Shown here: positions 1 through 9,300 of the stretch, in pieces | How positions within the stretch are numbered: the first letter of the stretch is position 1 | Layout of the letters: every line of letters begins with the position of its first letter | DNA from: JBBSEZ01 sp038239195 | GTDB taxonomy: Bacteria; Planctomycetota; Planctomycetia; Gemmatales; Gemmataceae | Assembly: GCA_038239195.1 (NCBI GenBank) | Contig: JBBSEZ010000124.1 | Coordinates: 1-22,942 of the forward strand | Length of the DNA: 22,942 bases | Direction: 5' to 3' | The notes under the pieces: model-generated | Told to the model about the DNA's origin: nothing | What the model saw: the letters and a program-made list of their open reading frames with translations, nothing else | Database searches by the model: none | Position numbers and translations under genes: made by a program

Positions 1-1
1 C

Positions 2-154
2 GTCATGGTCAGCCACGACCTCGATTCGCTGGCGCGCGTGTGCAACCGGGCCGTGTGGATGGACCACGGGCAGGTGTTGCGGGCAGGGCCCGTCAACGAG
101 GTCGTGGACGCCTACAAGGACTCGGTCGTCCGGGGGGCCGCCCGGGCGGCCTGA
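2..154 (+). CDS. ABC transporter ATP-binding protein, polysaccharide-export type (C-terminal fragment)
   Basis: Only the last 50 residues are inside the window; the gene begins upstream. The open frame starts with VMVSHDLDSLARVCNRAVW, which contains the H-loop (switch) histidine of ABC ATPases in the usual V/I-S-H-D context. It is followed by WMDHGQVLRAGP and a VVDAY segment. In the family, that order (VSHD, then a D-H-G-x-V-x-x-x-G-P turn, then V-x-x-Y) is typical of Wzt/TagH-type ATPases that energise export of O-antigen or teichoic-acid-like polymers. The stop is TGA at 152-154. The next genes are a mannose-6-phosphate isomerase and an RmlC-like epimerase, which supports a polysaccharide locus. 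The Walker motifs cannot be seen, so the exact substrate class is inferred. Confidence 0.8.
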   Translation, partial: VMVSHDLDSLARVCNRAVWMDHGQVLRAGPVNEVVDAYKDSVVRGAARAA

Positions 155-164
155 CAACCAAGGA

Positions 165-212
165 GGAAGGATGAAGGATGAGAAGAAGGTTTTCGGTCTG
201 ATTCATCCTTCC
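165..212. repeat. Short inverted repeat with GGATGA units, upstream of manA
   Basis: The arm GGAAGGATGAA (165-175) is the exact reverse complement of TTCATCCTTCC (202-212), with a 26-base spacer that contains further GGATGA/GAAGAAGG text. It lies between the ABC ATPase stop and the manA ribosome binding site. An ATG at 171 lies inside the left arm and opens the manA frame, but it is probably fortuitous. Confidence 0.6.
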
Positions 213-227
213 CGAGGAGAGGAGAAG

Positions 228-1291
228 GTGCCCTTGAACGCGCCGCTGCGCTTCCACCCCTACCTGCGGCCGATGGTGTGGGGGGGCCGCCGACTGAGCG
301 AGCCCCTCGGCAAGGAGTTGCCGACGACGGGGCCGTACGGCGAGTCGTGGGAGATCAGCGACCACGCCTCCCATCACAGCGTCGTGCGGGAAGGGCCGCA
401 CGCCGGGCGGGCCCTGCGCGAGCTGCTGGAGCGCGAACCGATTGCCCTTTTGGGCGAGGCGGGCGCCTCCTATCCGGGAGTGGGTGTCCGAGACACCCCC
501 TCCCATCCAACGGGCGAGTTCCCCTGGCTGGTCAAGTTCCTCGATGCCTCCGACTGGCTGTCGGTCCAGGTCCACCCCGACGACGAGTCGGCGGCGCGCC
601 TCTGGCCGGGCGAGCGCGGCAAGACCGAGGCGTGGTTCGTGCTCGCCGCCGAGCCCGGCAGCCGCGCCTACGCGGGGCTGCTGCCCGGAGTGGACGAGAA
701 GGCGCTGCGGGCGGCGCTGGCGACGGGCCCGGAGGGAGCGGCTCGCGACCGACACCCGGTGGCGGAGTGTTTGCACAGCTTCGAGCCGCGCCCGGGCGAT
801 TGCCTTTTTCTGCCGGCCGGCACCGTCCACGCCGTCGGCGGAGGAGTGCTGATCGCCGAGGTCCAGCAGACGAGCGACGCCACCTTCCGGCTATTCGACT
901 GGGATCGCAAGGACGCGCAGGGCAAGGCGCGGCAGCTGCACGTGGAGGAATCGGTCGCCTGCATCAACTGGGGCGCCGGCCCGGTTCATCCGGTGCGCGC
1001 CGAGGGCTACCCCGAGCGGAGGGCGCGGCGACCGGGCCGGTGCGGCAGCGGTTGGTGACGTGTCGCTATTTCCACCTCGACTACGTGCGCGACGAACGGC
1101 CGTGGTCGCTGGAACGAGGCCGCCTTCAGGTGATGCTGGTGCTGCACGGCCGCGGCCTGCTGCACGGGGCCGAGGGGGCCAGAGCGCTCTCGGTGGGCGA
1201 TACGGTGCTCCTGCCGGCGGCCCTGAAAGAGGGAGAGGTCGAGCCGGTCGGGGCCCTGGGCGTGTTGATGGCGACCCTTCCCACCGCGTAG
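228..1291 (+). pseudogene. manA: Mannose-6-phosphate isomerase, class I type (frameshifted)
   Basis: This would interconvert mannose-6-phosphate and fructose-6-phosphate, feeding GDP-mannose sugars for surface polymers. The likely start is GTG at 228, preceded by a strong GAGGAGAGGAG site (214-224); the protein then begins MPLNAPLRFHPYLRPMVWGG, the normal family N-terminus. Zinc-binding cupin motifs are present: SVQVHPDDES, GKTEAWFVL, and PAGTVHAVGGG. The frame runs into TGA at 1056-1058, but the missing C-terminal part (QRLVTCRYFHLDYV to the stop at 1289-1291) continues in the -1 frame. The shift lies at about 1005-1045, where one base is missing or two are extra in a G/C-rich run. All visible metal ligands are in the first part, so a truncated enzyme is conceivable. 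Sequencing error is an equally good explanation. The product class is clear; its functionality is not. Confidence 0.82.
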
Positions 1292-1328
1292 GGAACGCAA
1301 GGCAACCGCAACCCCGAGGAGCGACCGG

Positions 1329-1805
1329 ATGCACTTCCACCCTGGCCCGATCGACGGCATCACGTGGCGGCCCCTGCGCAAGTACCACGACGATCGCGGC
1401 TGGCTGTGCGAGATGTTCCGCCACGACGAACTGCTCGCGGACTACCACCCCGTCATGGCGTACGTGTCGATGACGGAGCCGGGTGTGACGCGAGGCCCAC
1501 ACGAACACGTCGATCAGGCCGACTGCTTCTGCTTCCTCGGCCCGTCCACGTTCAAGATCTACCTGTGGGACAGCCGGGCGAGCTCGCCCACCTTCGGCGC
1601 CTCGCAGGCCGAGCTGGCCGGCATCGACCGGCCGATGCTGCTGATCGTGCCGGCGGGCGTGGTGCATGCCTACAAGAACGTGGGCGCCGAGCCGGGGATC
1701 GTCTTCAACTGCCCCAATCGGCTCTACAAGGGGCCCGGGAAGTCGCAGCCGGTGGACGAGGTCCGCCACGAGGAGCAGGCGGACAGCCCGTTTCGGATGG
1801 AGTGA
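1329..1805 (+). CDS. dTDP-4-dehydrorhamnose 3,5-epimerase-like cupin protein
   Basis: A 158-residue RmlC-fold protein. It starts at ATG 1329 with GAGGAG a few bases upstream and ends at TGA 1803-1805. Family features are the N-terminal RPLRKYHDDRGWLCEMFR stretch (RmlC proteins have a comparable D-x-R-G-x-F/L segment), the TRGPHEHVDQADCFCF core strand corresponding to the usual RG-L-H-x-Q region, and VPAGVVHAYKNVG followed by FNCPNRLYKG. True RmlC enzymes carry a catalytic His in RGLHxQ and a Tyr/Asp pair. Here the core is altered to RGPHEH, so it is probably a nucleotide-sugar epimerase or isomerase of related but not identical specificity. It lies 37 bases after the broken manA and probably belongs to the same polysaccharide operon. 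Confidence 0.78.
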   Translation: MHFHPGPIDGITWRPLRKYHDDRGWLCEMFRHDELLADYHPVMAYVSMTEPGVTRGPHEHVDQADCFCFLGPSTFKIYLWDSRASSPTFGASQAELAGIDRPMLLIVPAGVVHAYKNVGAEPGIVFNCPNRLYKGPGKSQPVDEVRHEEQADSPFRME

Positions 1806-1871
1806 GCCCGCGCTCGAGGCCTTGGTCTGGCGGAGGGCTCGTCCTGGCTCGGCTCGCTTGCCCAACGGCCC

Positions 1872-4697
1872 TCACCGTTCGATCTTGCAGCCCGGCAGCG
1901 CCTTCCGCAACTCGGCCACGGCCGCCGGGCTGAGGCCCCTGCTCCCCAGCCGCAGCGTTTTCAGCCCCGTCAACTTCTTCAGGTGGGGCAGGCTGTCGTC
2001 GCCCACGGCGGTGCCGCTCAGGTCGAGCGACTCCAGCCCGCTCAGGCCGGCGAGGTGCTCCAGCCCGGTTCGGAGGAAGCCGCACCCGCGCAGGTCGAGG
2101 CGGCGCAACTTCGTCAGCCCCGCCAGGTGCGCCAGCCCTTCCCCCTTCAAGCGCTGGCCCGCCAGGTCGAGCGACGCCAGGTTGGGCAAGGCCTTCAGGG
2201 GCGCCAGGCCCGCGTCGGTCAGGTCCGAGTTGCTCGCCGACAGCGACAGGGACGTTACCTCCGCCGGCTTCGCGCGCTGGAAGGGCCTGCCGGCGGGCCA
2301 CAGCCCCAGCCGGGCGAGCTGGGCCAGCCCCTCGTTGCTGATCTGGTCGCGCGATAGCTGTACTTCCTTCAAGTTGGGCAACTTCTCGAGCTGGCCCAGG
2401 CTGGCGCCCTTGACCGGCGCTCCCCACAGGTCGAGCTTTTCGAGCTTCGGCAGCGCGGCGAGTGTGGCCAGCCCCGGGCCCTTGACCTGCGAGTAGTACA
2501 GGCTGAGCTCCCGCAGGTTGGTCAGCCCCGCAAGGGAGACCAGGCCCGCGTCGGTCACCTTGGCGGACCGCAGTTGGAGCTTGACGACCTCCGCCTCCGC
2601 GCGTGGCCGTTTTCCCTCCTTCTCCCCCGTGGCTTCTTCGAGCACGTGGAACTTGCCGCGCCGGGCCAGGCTCGCGAGCAAGTCGTCCGTGAGGGCGCTG
2701 GGGGAGAACCGGACCTGCTGGAGCCGGGGAAGCGCTCCCACGACCTCCATGCTTGCCGCGCCCGCCTTGGTCTCCGCCAGGTCCAGTCGTTCGAGGTTCT
2801 TAAGCGCCGAGAGGTGGGCCACGCCCTTGTCCGTCACGGGCGCCCCGTACAGGTTCAGGGCGACGACCGCCTCGGGGCCGTCGAGGGGCCCTGGCTTCTG
2901 CCCGGTGGCGCGAGACAGGGCGTGCAGCTTGCCCGCCGCCGCCAAGAGCTCCAGGGAGCGGTCGGTGATGGCCCGCGCCGGCAACTCCAGCCAGCGCAGC
3001 CCCGGCCAGCCGGGCAAGAGGTCGAGGGTGGCATCGCTGACGTTCGTGTTGAGCAGGCTCAGCCGTTTCAGCCCCTTCAGGCCCTCGAGGTGCTTTGCCC
3101 CCTTGTCGGTGACGCGCGCGTCGGTCACCGCCACGTCTTCGAGGGCCATCAGCCCGGTCAGGCGCTCCAGCCCGGCGTCGGTAACCGTGGTCCCGCCCAG
3201 GTGCAGTTTGCGGAGCTTGACCAGGCCGGCCAGGTGCTCCAGGCCGGCGTCGGTGATCTTCGGGCCGCGCAGCTCCAGCGCTTCGAGGTTGGTAAGCGCT
3301 TTCACGTTCTTTACGCCCTCGTCGGAGACGGCCCAGCCCGACAGGTCAAGCCCCCGCACGGCGGCCTGATCGGTAGCGCGCTTTCCGCCCTCCGCCGTCG
3401 CCTTGAACAGCCAGTGCAACTTGCCGAGGCTGGCCAGCTTCTCCAGGAGGGCATCGCTCGCCAGGGCATCGTTGACGCGCACCAGGCGCAACTTCGTCAG
3501 GCCCGTCAGGCGCTCCAGCCCGGCCAGCGTGACCTTCGTCCCGCGCAGGTTGAGTTCTTCGAGGTTGGTCAGCCCCGCCAGTTGGCCGAGGCCCTCGTCG
3601 GTGACCGGGGCGTTGCTGAGCGACAGGGAGACGACGGTGCCCGGCGTCGTGGCGCGCTTGCCGCCCGGGCCGCGCGCCTCGTCGAAGAGGCGCAAGGTGC
3701 CGGTGGCGGCGAAGCGCGCCAGCCAAAGGTCGGTGATCTTGCGGTTGGAGACGATCAGCATTTTCAGGGCGGGGTGGCCCTCGAGCGGGCCGAGGGCGGC
3801 CTCGGTGACGTCGGCGTTGTTGACGTCGAGCGTTTCCAGCGCGGGCAGGCGCTTGACGGCGGCCAGTCCGGGCCCCTTCACGCGCGTGTTGTCGAGGTTG
3901 AGCGTGCGGAGTGATTTGAGAGCAGGCAGCTGCGCCAGCCCGTCGTCGGCGATCCTGGCGTTCTTGAGATTGAGCGTTTCCAGACCGGGGAAGGCGCTGA
4001 GGTGCTTCAGCCCGGGGCCGGCGATGGCGGTATGGCCAAGGTCGAGGCTGCGGAGCGAGGGGAGGGGGGGAAGGTTGGCCAGTCCCTCGTCGGTAAGTTT
4101 CGTCGAGCTCAGGTCGAGGCTTTTCAGGGCGGTCAAGGCGCTGAGGTGCTTCAGCCCGGGGCCGGTCAGCGGGGCGTGGGCCAGGGAGAGGCTGTGGGCC
4201 TGGTTCGGCGCGAGGGCGGCGCGCTGCTCGCCCTTCTCGAGCCTGCGGCCGAGGGCGTAGAGCTTGCCGGCCCCGGCGAGGTGGCCCAGGCCGGCGTCGG
4301 TCAGCAGGGCCGAGCGCAATTCCAGGTGGTGCAGGAGCGGGAGCTTTCCCAGTTCGGGTAGGTCGCCCTCGAGAACGAGGGTGTCGCTCAGGTCGAGGAA
4401 CACCAGCCGCGGCAGTCGTTCGAGCAGGACGAGGTGCTCGCCCTTGAAACGGGCCGGGGAAGTGAAGCGGACAGAAATGACCCTTTTGGGGGGGGTGGAG
4501 TAGATGAACTGCGCCCCCAGCTTCTCGAGCGATGCCTTCGCCTCTTCCTCGGACTTCGCCGTGTCCCCGGGGCCGTCCTTGCGGAGGGGCACCGCCTGTT
4601 CTTTTTGCGGCCCCGGCCTGGTCAGCCACCAGGCCAGCCCGCCGCCCCCGCCCAGCACGAGCAAGCCCACCACAACGACAATCGTTCGCCGGCCCAT
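1872..4697 (-). CDS. Membrane-anchored leucine-rich-repeat protein
   Basis: A 941-residue protein. It starts at ATG 4697 after AGAGGA with 7-base spacing and stops with TGA at 1872-1874. Residues 5-25 form a hydrophobic helix rich in V, L and G after MGRR, a signal anchor or uncleaved signal, so the repeats should face outward. From about residue 90 to the end it is an LRR solenoid of about 24-residue units with the pattern LTDAGLEHLAGLTKLRxLDL, the ribonuclease-inhibitor-like form common in planctomycetes. The solenoid is interrupted six times by a related spacer (starting near 143, 332, 424, 588, 680 and 797) that begins GKLHxL and is followed by a charged GxxGKR loop. No enzymatic domain is seen. 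The role is probably protein binding at the cell surface; the ligand cannot be inferred. It lies 165 bases downstream of the HEAT-repeat gene on the same strand, with a hairpin between them. Confidence 0.85.
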   Translation of the reverse strand: MGRRTIVVVVGLLVLGGGGGLAWWLTRPGPQKEQAVPLRKDGPGDTAKSEEEAKASLEKLGAQFIYSTPPKRVISVRFTSPARFKGEHLVLLERLPRLVFLDLSDTLVLEGDLPELGKLPLLHHLELRSALLTDAGLGHLAGAGKLYALGRRLEKGEQRAALAPNQAHSLSLAHAPLTGPGLKHLSALTALKSLDLSSTKLTDEGLANLPPLPSLRSLDLGHTAIAGPGLKHLSAFPGLETLNLKNARIADDGLAQLPALKSLRTLNLDNTRVKGPGLAAVKRLPALETLDVNNADVTEAALGPLEGHPALKMLIVSNRKITDLWLARFAATGTLRLFDEARGPGGKRATTPGTVVSLSLSNAPVTDEGLGQLAGLTNLEELNLRGTKVTLAGLERLTGLTKLRLVRVNDALASDALLEKLASLGKLHWLFKATAEGGKRATDQAAVRGLDLSGWAVSDEGVKNVKALTNLEALELRGPKITDAGLEHLAGLVKLRKLHLGGTTVTDAGLERLTGLMALEDVAVTDARVTDKGAKHLEGLKGLKRLSLLNTNVSDATLDLLPGWPGLRWLELPARAITDRSLELLAAAGKLHALSRATGQKPGPLDGPEAVVALNLYGAPVTDKGVAHLSALKNLERLDLAETKAGAASMEVVGALPRLQQVRFSPSALTDDLLASLARRGKFHVLEEATGEKEGKRPRAEAEVVKLQLRSAKVTDAGLVSLAGLTNLRELSLYYSQVKGPGLATLAALPKLEKLDLWGAPVKGASLGQLEKLPNLKEVQLSRDQISNEGLAQLARLGLWPAGRPFQRAKPAEVTSLSLSASNSDLTDAGLAPLKALPNLASLDLAGQRLKGEGLAHLAGLTKLRRLDLRGCGFLRTGLEHLAGLSGLESLDLSGTAVGDDSLPHLKKLTGLKTLRLGSRGLSPAAVAELRKALPGCKIER

Positions 4698-4748
4698 TCG
4701 CCTGTCCTCTCATCGTGCCGAGACGGTGGCATGGGGAGAACAGTCGTG

Positions 4749-4812
4749 GCCGGGGCGGAGCTACTCCGAAGCCCCGGCAATGTAGCCCGCCGCTCCGCGG
4801 CGGGCTACATTG
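4749..4812. repeat. Two abutting intergenic hairpins
   Basis: The second hairpin is perfect: 4778-4793 pairs with 4797-4812 (16 bp, 3-base loop) around AATGTAGCCCGCCG. The first pairs GCCGGGGC (4749-4756) with GCCCCGGC (4771-4778) and encloses GGAG/CTCC. They lie between the HEAT gene stop and the LRR gene start on the minus strand. There is no U-run, so if they act as a terminator it is not the canonical intrinsic type. The sequence resembles a dispersed palindromic repeat. Confidence 0.65.
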
Positions 4813-4862
4813 GCACTGTCCTTGCATGCGTCCACGATGTTGTAAGGCAGATCGGCCAGGCG

Positions 4863-5561
4863 TCAACGAGGGCCCATCTCCGCACGTACCTCGGCGGCCG
4901 TCTCGCGCACCAGCGCGTCGGGATCGTCGCGCAGCGCGTGCAGCGCCGCCAGCACCTCGGGGCTCGCCGACTTGCTCAGGGCGCGGGCGGCCCCGGAGCG
5001 GACGCGCGGGTTGCCATGGCGCAACGCCTCGATCAGGCGCGGGATGGCGCGCCTCCCCATCTTGATGAGCGCGGCGGCACAGACGGCGCGGGTGCGCCCG
5101 TCCTCCTCCTCCAGCAGCTCGATCAGGGGCGCGATGGCGGCGGGCGCGGTTGGGCCGATCTCGCCGAGGGCGGCGGCGGCCCAGCGGCGCACCGACGTGC
5201 TCTCGTCGCGCAGCGCCTGGATCAGGGCGGGCACGGCAGGGCGCGCCTCGGGGCCGACCGCCAGCAGCGCGACGGCGCAGCGGCGACGGGCCCCTTCGTC
5301 GCGGTCTTCCAACCCCAGGGCCAGGGCAAGGACGGCGACGGCGGCCTCAGGGCCGACGTCGCCCAGGGCGATGGCCGCCATCTTGCGGACGTTGACGTCG
5401 CGGTCCCTGAGCGCATCCATCAGGGCGGAGATGGCGGGTCGGGCGCGCGAACCGAGGGCCCCGAGCTGCTTCGCAGCGTTCAAGCGCAAGGCCGCGTCCT
5501 TGTCCTTGAGCCGCTCGATACACTGTTGTACGAGCGGCTCCTGGAGAGTAGCCGTTTTCAC
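4863..5561 (-). CDS. HEAT-repeat protein
   Basis: A 232-residue protein built almost entirely of about six HEAT (or PBS-lyase-like) repeats of 30-32 residues, for example VRKMAAIALGDVGPEA, VRRWAAAALGEIGPTA and VRSGAARALSKSASPE. Each has the conserved V-R-x-x-A-A-x-A-L-G helix. The frame stays open much further upstream, but I place the start at GTG 5561 because GGGAGGA stands 7 bases before it and the repeats begin right after. No signal peptide or membrane helix is seen, so it is probably cytoplasmic and acts as a protein-binding scaffold. It is divergent from the ECF sigma gene across a 165-base gap (5562-5726) that must contain both promoters; no promoter could be assigned with confidence. 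Confidence 0.82.
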   Translation of the reverse strand: MKTATLQEPLVQQCIERLKDKDAALRLNAAKQLGALGSRARPAISALMDALRDRDVNVRKMAAIALGDVGPEAAVAVLALALGLEDRDEGARRRCAVALLAVGPEARPAVPALIQALRDESTSVRRWAAAALGEIGPTAPAAIAPLIELLEEEDGRTRAVCAAALIKMGRRAIPRLIEALRHGNPRVRSGAARALSKSASPEVLAALHALRDDPDALVRETAAEVRAEMGPR

Positions 5562-5726
5562 CGTCGTGTCCTCCCGCGGGCGCGGGGGGCGCGCGCGGCT
5601 TCTCCAATCTGCTCGGCCCAACTCTAGCATGCGTTCGTCGGGTGTGCCCTTTTTCTCTTCCACGTCGGCGCCGGGTCGCGCATATCGAAAAACAGACGCG
5701 AACGAGGTTTGTTGAGGAGGGCCGGC

Positions 5727-6314
5727 ATGGGCCCCGGCGCGGAGCGCGACGAATACCTGATGGCCCGGGTGGCGGCCGGCCAGTCCGAGCTGCTCGAGCT
5801 GCTCGTGCGCCGGCACGCCAGCGGGCTGCTCACGTTCCTGAGCCGCATGGCCGGCGACCGCCACCGCGCCGAGGAACTGTTCCAGGAGGCGTTCCTGGCC
5901 GTGTGGGTCAAGCGCCACCAGTACAACTACCCCCTGCCCTTCAAGCCCTGGCTCTACGCCATCGCCCTGAACAAGTGCCGCGCCGCGTTTCGGCGCGCCA
6001 GCCACGTGACGCTCCCCCTCGCCGAGGAGGACGCCCCCGCCGACGAGGGCGCCTCGCCGGGCGAGCGCGTCGTGGCCGGGGAGACCGCCGAGCTCGTCGC
6101 CAGGGCCGTCACGCGCTTGCCGCCCCAGCAGCGCGCCGTCGTCGTGTTGCGCGTCTGGGAGGGCCAGCCCTACGCGCGCATCGCCGAGTCCCTCGGCTGT
6201 AGCGAAGTCACGGTCCGCTCGCACATGCACCACGCCCTCGCCTCGCTGCGCCGCTTCCTCCAACCGATGTTCGACAAGACCAGCTCGCGCATCTTCCCCG
6301 GCGAGCAAGACTGA
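5727..6314 (+). CDS. ECF-subfamily RNA polymerase sigma factor
   Basis: A 195-residue group 4 sigma factor. I start it at ATG 5727, 7 bases after GAGGAGG (5713-5719); the in-frame TTG at 5709 lies before that site. Region 2 spans about residues 17-85 (LLELLVRRHASGLLTFLSRM, AEELFQEAFLAVW, FKPWLYAIALNKCRAAFRR), including the DNA-melting and -10 recognition helices. An acidic linker (EEDAPADEGASPGE) leads to region 4 at about 130-180 (LPPQQRAVVVLRVWEGQPYA, IAESLGCSEVTVRSHMHHAL), the -35 binding helix-turn-helix. The stop is 34 bases before the next gene, whose N-terminus is a zinc-binding anti-sigma domain, so the two are very likely a cognate pair in one operon. Confidence 0.93.
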   Translation: MGPGAERDEYLMARVAAGQSELLELLVRRHASGLLTFLSRMAGDRHRAEELFQEAFLAVWVKRHQYNYPLPFKPWLYAIALNKCRAAFRRASHVTLPLAEEDAPADEGASPGERVVAGETAELVARAVTRLPPQQRAVVVLRVWEGQPYARIAESLGCSEVTVRSHMHHALASLRRFLQPMFDKTSSRIFPGEQD

Positions 6315-6348
6315 ACCGCACGTGTGCGGCTCGCCCAGGAGAACGTTC

Positions 6349-9300
6349 ATGTCCACCCCCGCCGACCACGTCCACGAGCTCGTGGACGACTACCTCCACG
6401 ACCTCCTCACCCCCGAGGAGGATGATCGCGTCGAGCGCCACTGCAGCACCTGCCCCGACTGCGCTCGCTCGCTGGAGCAAGCGCGCCAGCGCCGACTGGC
6501 CCTGCGCGCCTTGCCGCCCGTCGAGGCCCCACCGCAGCTCGTCGTCGCCACCATCGACCGCGTGGCCGCCTACGACCGGCGCCGCGCGCTGGTGCGCCGG
6601 CGCGCCTTGTGGGCCAGCCTCGCCAGCGTCGCCGCCGCCGTCCTCGTGTTGAGCGGGCTGCACGCCTACTTTTACAACCTCAAACCGACCAGCACCGACG
6701 TCATGGTCCTCGGCCAGCAACAGCTCCTGGCGGGGAGCCACTCGTCGGTGCGCGTCCGCGTGGTGAATCGCGCCACGCAGGAGCCGCGGGCCAACGTGCC
6801 GGTCAAGGTCGAGCTGCGCGGCCCCAACGTCGAGCCCGTCAAGGTCGCCGAGACCACCACCGACGCCAACGGCAATGCCTCGCCGCGCTTCGTCCTGCCC
6901 GACTGGCAAGACGGCGACTACCAACTGTGCGTCATCGCCACCGTCGAGGACAAAGAGGAGGCCCTCATCCGCCCCATCGCGCTGAAGCGCTCGTGGCAGG
7001 TGATGCTGTCCAGCGACAAGCCCGTTTACAAGCCGGGCCAGCTCATCCGCCTCCGCTCCCTCGCCCTCCGGCGCCCCGACCTCAAGCCCGTCGGCAACGA
7101 AAAGGTGACGTTCGCGATCTCCGATCCCAAGGGCAACGTGATCTTCAAGCGCTCCGACACTCCGGAGAAGCCGAGCCGGACGAGCAAGTTTGGCATCGCC
7201 GCCGCCGACTGCGAGCTGGACACGGAGGTGATCGAGGGGGCCTACGCGATCTCCTGCAAGGTCGGCGACACCGAGAGCAAGTTGGCCATCGAGGTGCGCA
7301 AGTACGTCCTGCCCAAGTTCAAGGTCGAGGTGAAGCTCGATCGGCCCTACTACGCGCCAGGCGAGACGGTCAAGGTTCTGGTGCAGGCCAACTATTTCTT
7401 CGGCAAGCCCGTCGCCAACGGGGTCGTCGATCTGGAGGTGCGGACCAGCGACGTCGGCGAGCGCGTCTTGAAGAAGTTGCTGGGCGTGCGCACCGACGCC
7501 AAGGGGACGTTTGAGGTGCGCTTTCCCGTGCCGGCCGGCCTCGTCGGGCGGCCGGGGGACAGCGGCGATGCCCGACTGTCGTTCGTCGCCCACGTGACCG
7601 ACAGCGCCGGGCAGGAGCAGTTCGCCCGCGCCGAGCGCCTGGTCACGCGCAGCCCGCTGCACGTTGAAGTCCTCCCCGAGGGCGGCTCCGTGGTCGCGGG
7701 CGTCGAGAATCAGGTGTACGTCCTCGTGAGCGAGGCTAATGGCGCCCCGGTGAGCGGGGCGCGAGTGAGCGTGACCGGGGCGGTGACAACAGAACTGCGC
7801 ACCGACGAGAGCGGGTTGGCCGTCTTCACCGTCAAGCCCGACGGAACGCGGTCGATGGACGTGACCATCCGCGCACGCGATGGGAAGGGGCGCGAGGCCC
7901 AAGGCCCCCACATCCTTGCCTGGGCCGGCCACCCTTTGAACGACTTCCTCGTGCGCACCGACCGGGCCACCTACAAGGCGGGCCAGACGATGGAGCTGAC
8001 CGCCCTGGGCACGGGGCGCGATCCCATCTTCGTCGATTTCCTCAAAGACGGCCAGACGATGCTGACGGAGACGATCGACCTCGACGGCGGGCGCGGCACG
8101 CGCTCCTTCGACCTGCCCGTCGATCTGTTCGGCACCCTGCGTCTGGTGGCCTACCGCATCAACCGCGAGGGCGTGCCGGTGCGCAAGACGCGCATCGTCT
8201 ACGTTCGGCCGGCCACCGGCCTTCAGGTGCGCGCCACGCTCGACGCCGACGAGTATCGCCCCGGCCGCAAAGCGAAGCTGAACGTGTCGCTGACGGACGC
8301 CACGGGCAAGCCGGTGGCCGGGGGCGTGAGCCTGGCGGCGGTCGATGAAGCCGTCTTCGCCGTGCTGCCGCAGCGGCCGGGGATGGAGCAGACGTTCTAC
8401 ACGCTGGAGCAAGGGCTGCTCGAGCCGGTCTACGCCATCTACCCCGCCTGGGAGCCGAGGCCGGCGCCGCAAGGCAACCTCCCCGAGGCCGAGCGCGCGG
8501 CCCGGTTCGATCAGGCGCTGTTCTCCACAACGGCAAGCGCCGAAGGCGCGGGGGCAATCCAACGCTTTATGCGCGTGCGCGCCTTCGGCCGTCGTCCCAC
8601 CGCGGCGGAGCCTACGGCGGCGCACACGCTGGCCGAGAACAGCTTCCCCGCCAAGGAGAAGCAGGTGGCGGCCGAACGGGCGAGGGCGCTGTGGCGCGTG
8701 GGGCTGGCGTGGGCGGCGCTGGTGGCCCTGGTGCTGGCGTCGGGCTACGTGGTGCTGTGGCTGGTGCGCCCGAAGCAGGAGGTGCTGATCGCGCACGGCG
8801 TCGCGCTGTGCTTCTTGCTGCCGATCGGTTGCCTTGGCGGGATGGCGTGGTTCCTGGCCGGTCGCTCGGCGAGCAAGTCTGCGTCCGCGGACGCAGAAAT
8901 GGCCACAAGCGCCAGGATTTTCCGCAAATCCGGCGCAGCCCCCCTGGGGGCCGACTGGGACAGGGCCGCAGTCTTACTCCCGGAAGGCCGGCAGCCCGCT
9001 CCGGCTGGCCGGGTCGATCCCGAGGCCGAGGAGGCCCCGGCCCCGCGGGTGCGCGAGAGCTTCCCCGAGACGCTCCTGTGGAGGCCGCTGCTCATCACCG
9101 ACGACCAGGGCCGGCTCCCCCCGCAGGACGTCGAGTTGGCCGACTCCATCACCACCTGGCGGCTCAGCGCCAGCGCCGTCAGCGGCGATGGCCGGCTCGG
9201 CGCCGTCCAGCTTCCGCTCAAGGTGTTCCAGCCGTTCTTCGTCGACGTCAACCTGCCCGTGTCCCTGACGCGCAACGACGAGGTGGGCGTGCCCGTCGTC

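Noticed and set aside
171..227. ATG 171 as the manA start
   Set aside because: It lies within an inverted repeat, and the extra 19 residues do not resemble the family. A strong ribosome binding site precedes GTG 228.
2574..3914. A 446-residue plus-strand frame opposite the LRR gene
   Set aside because: Its periodic Q/V/A/E-rich pattern is the mirror of the LRR coding repeats.
4863..6356. The full 497-residue open frame as one HEAT protein
   Set aside because: The upstream 265 codons are antisense to the sigma factor gene and carry no HEAT repeats. A good ribosome binding site marks GTG 5561.
6208..8796. An 862-residue minus-strand open frame opposite the A2M gene
   Set aside because: It is antisense to a protein with clear domains throughout. 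Its sequence is low in recognisable motifs and rich in Gly, Arg, His and Ala, as expected from GC-biased third positions read backward.
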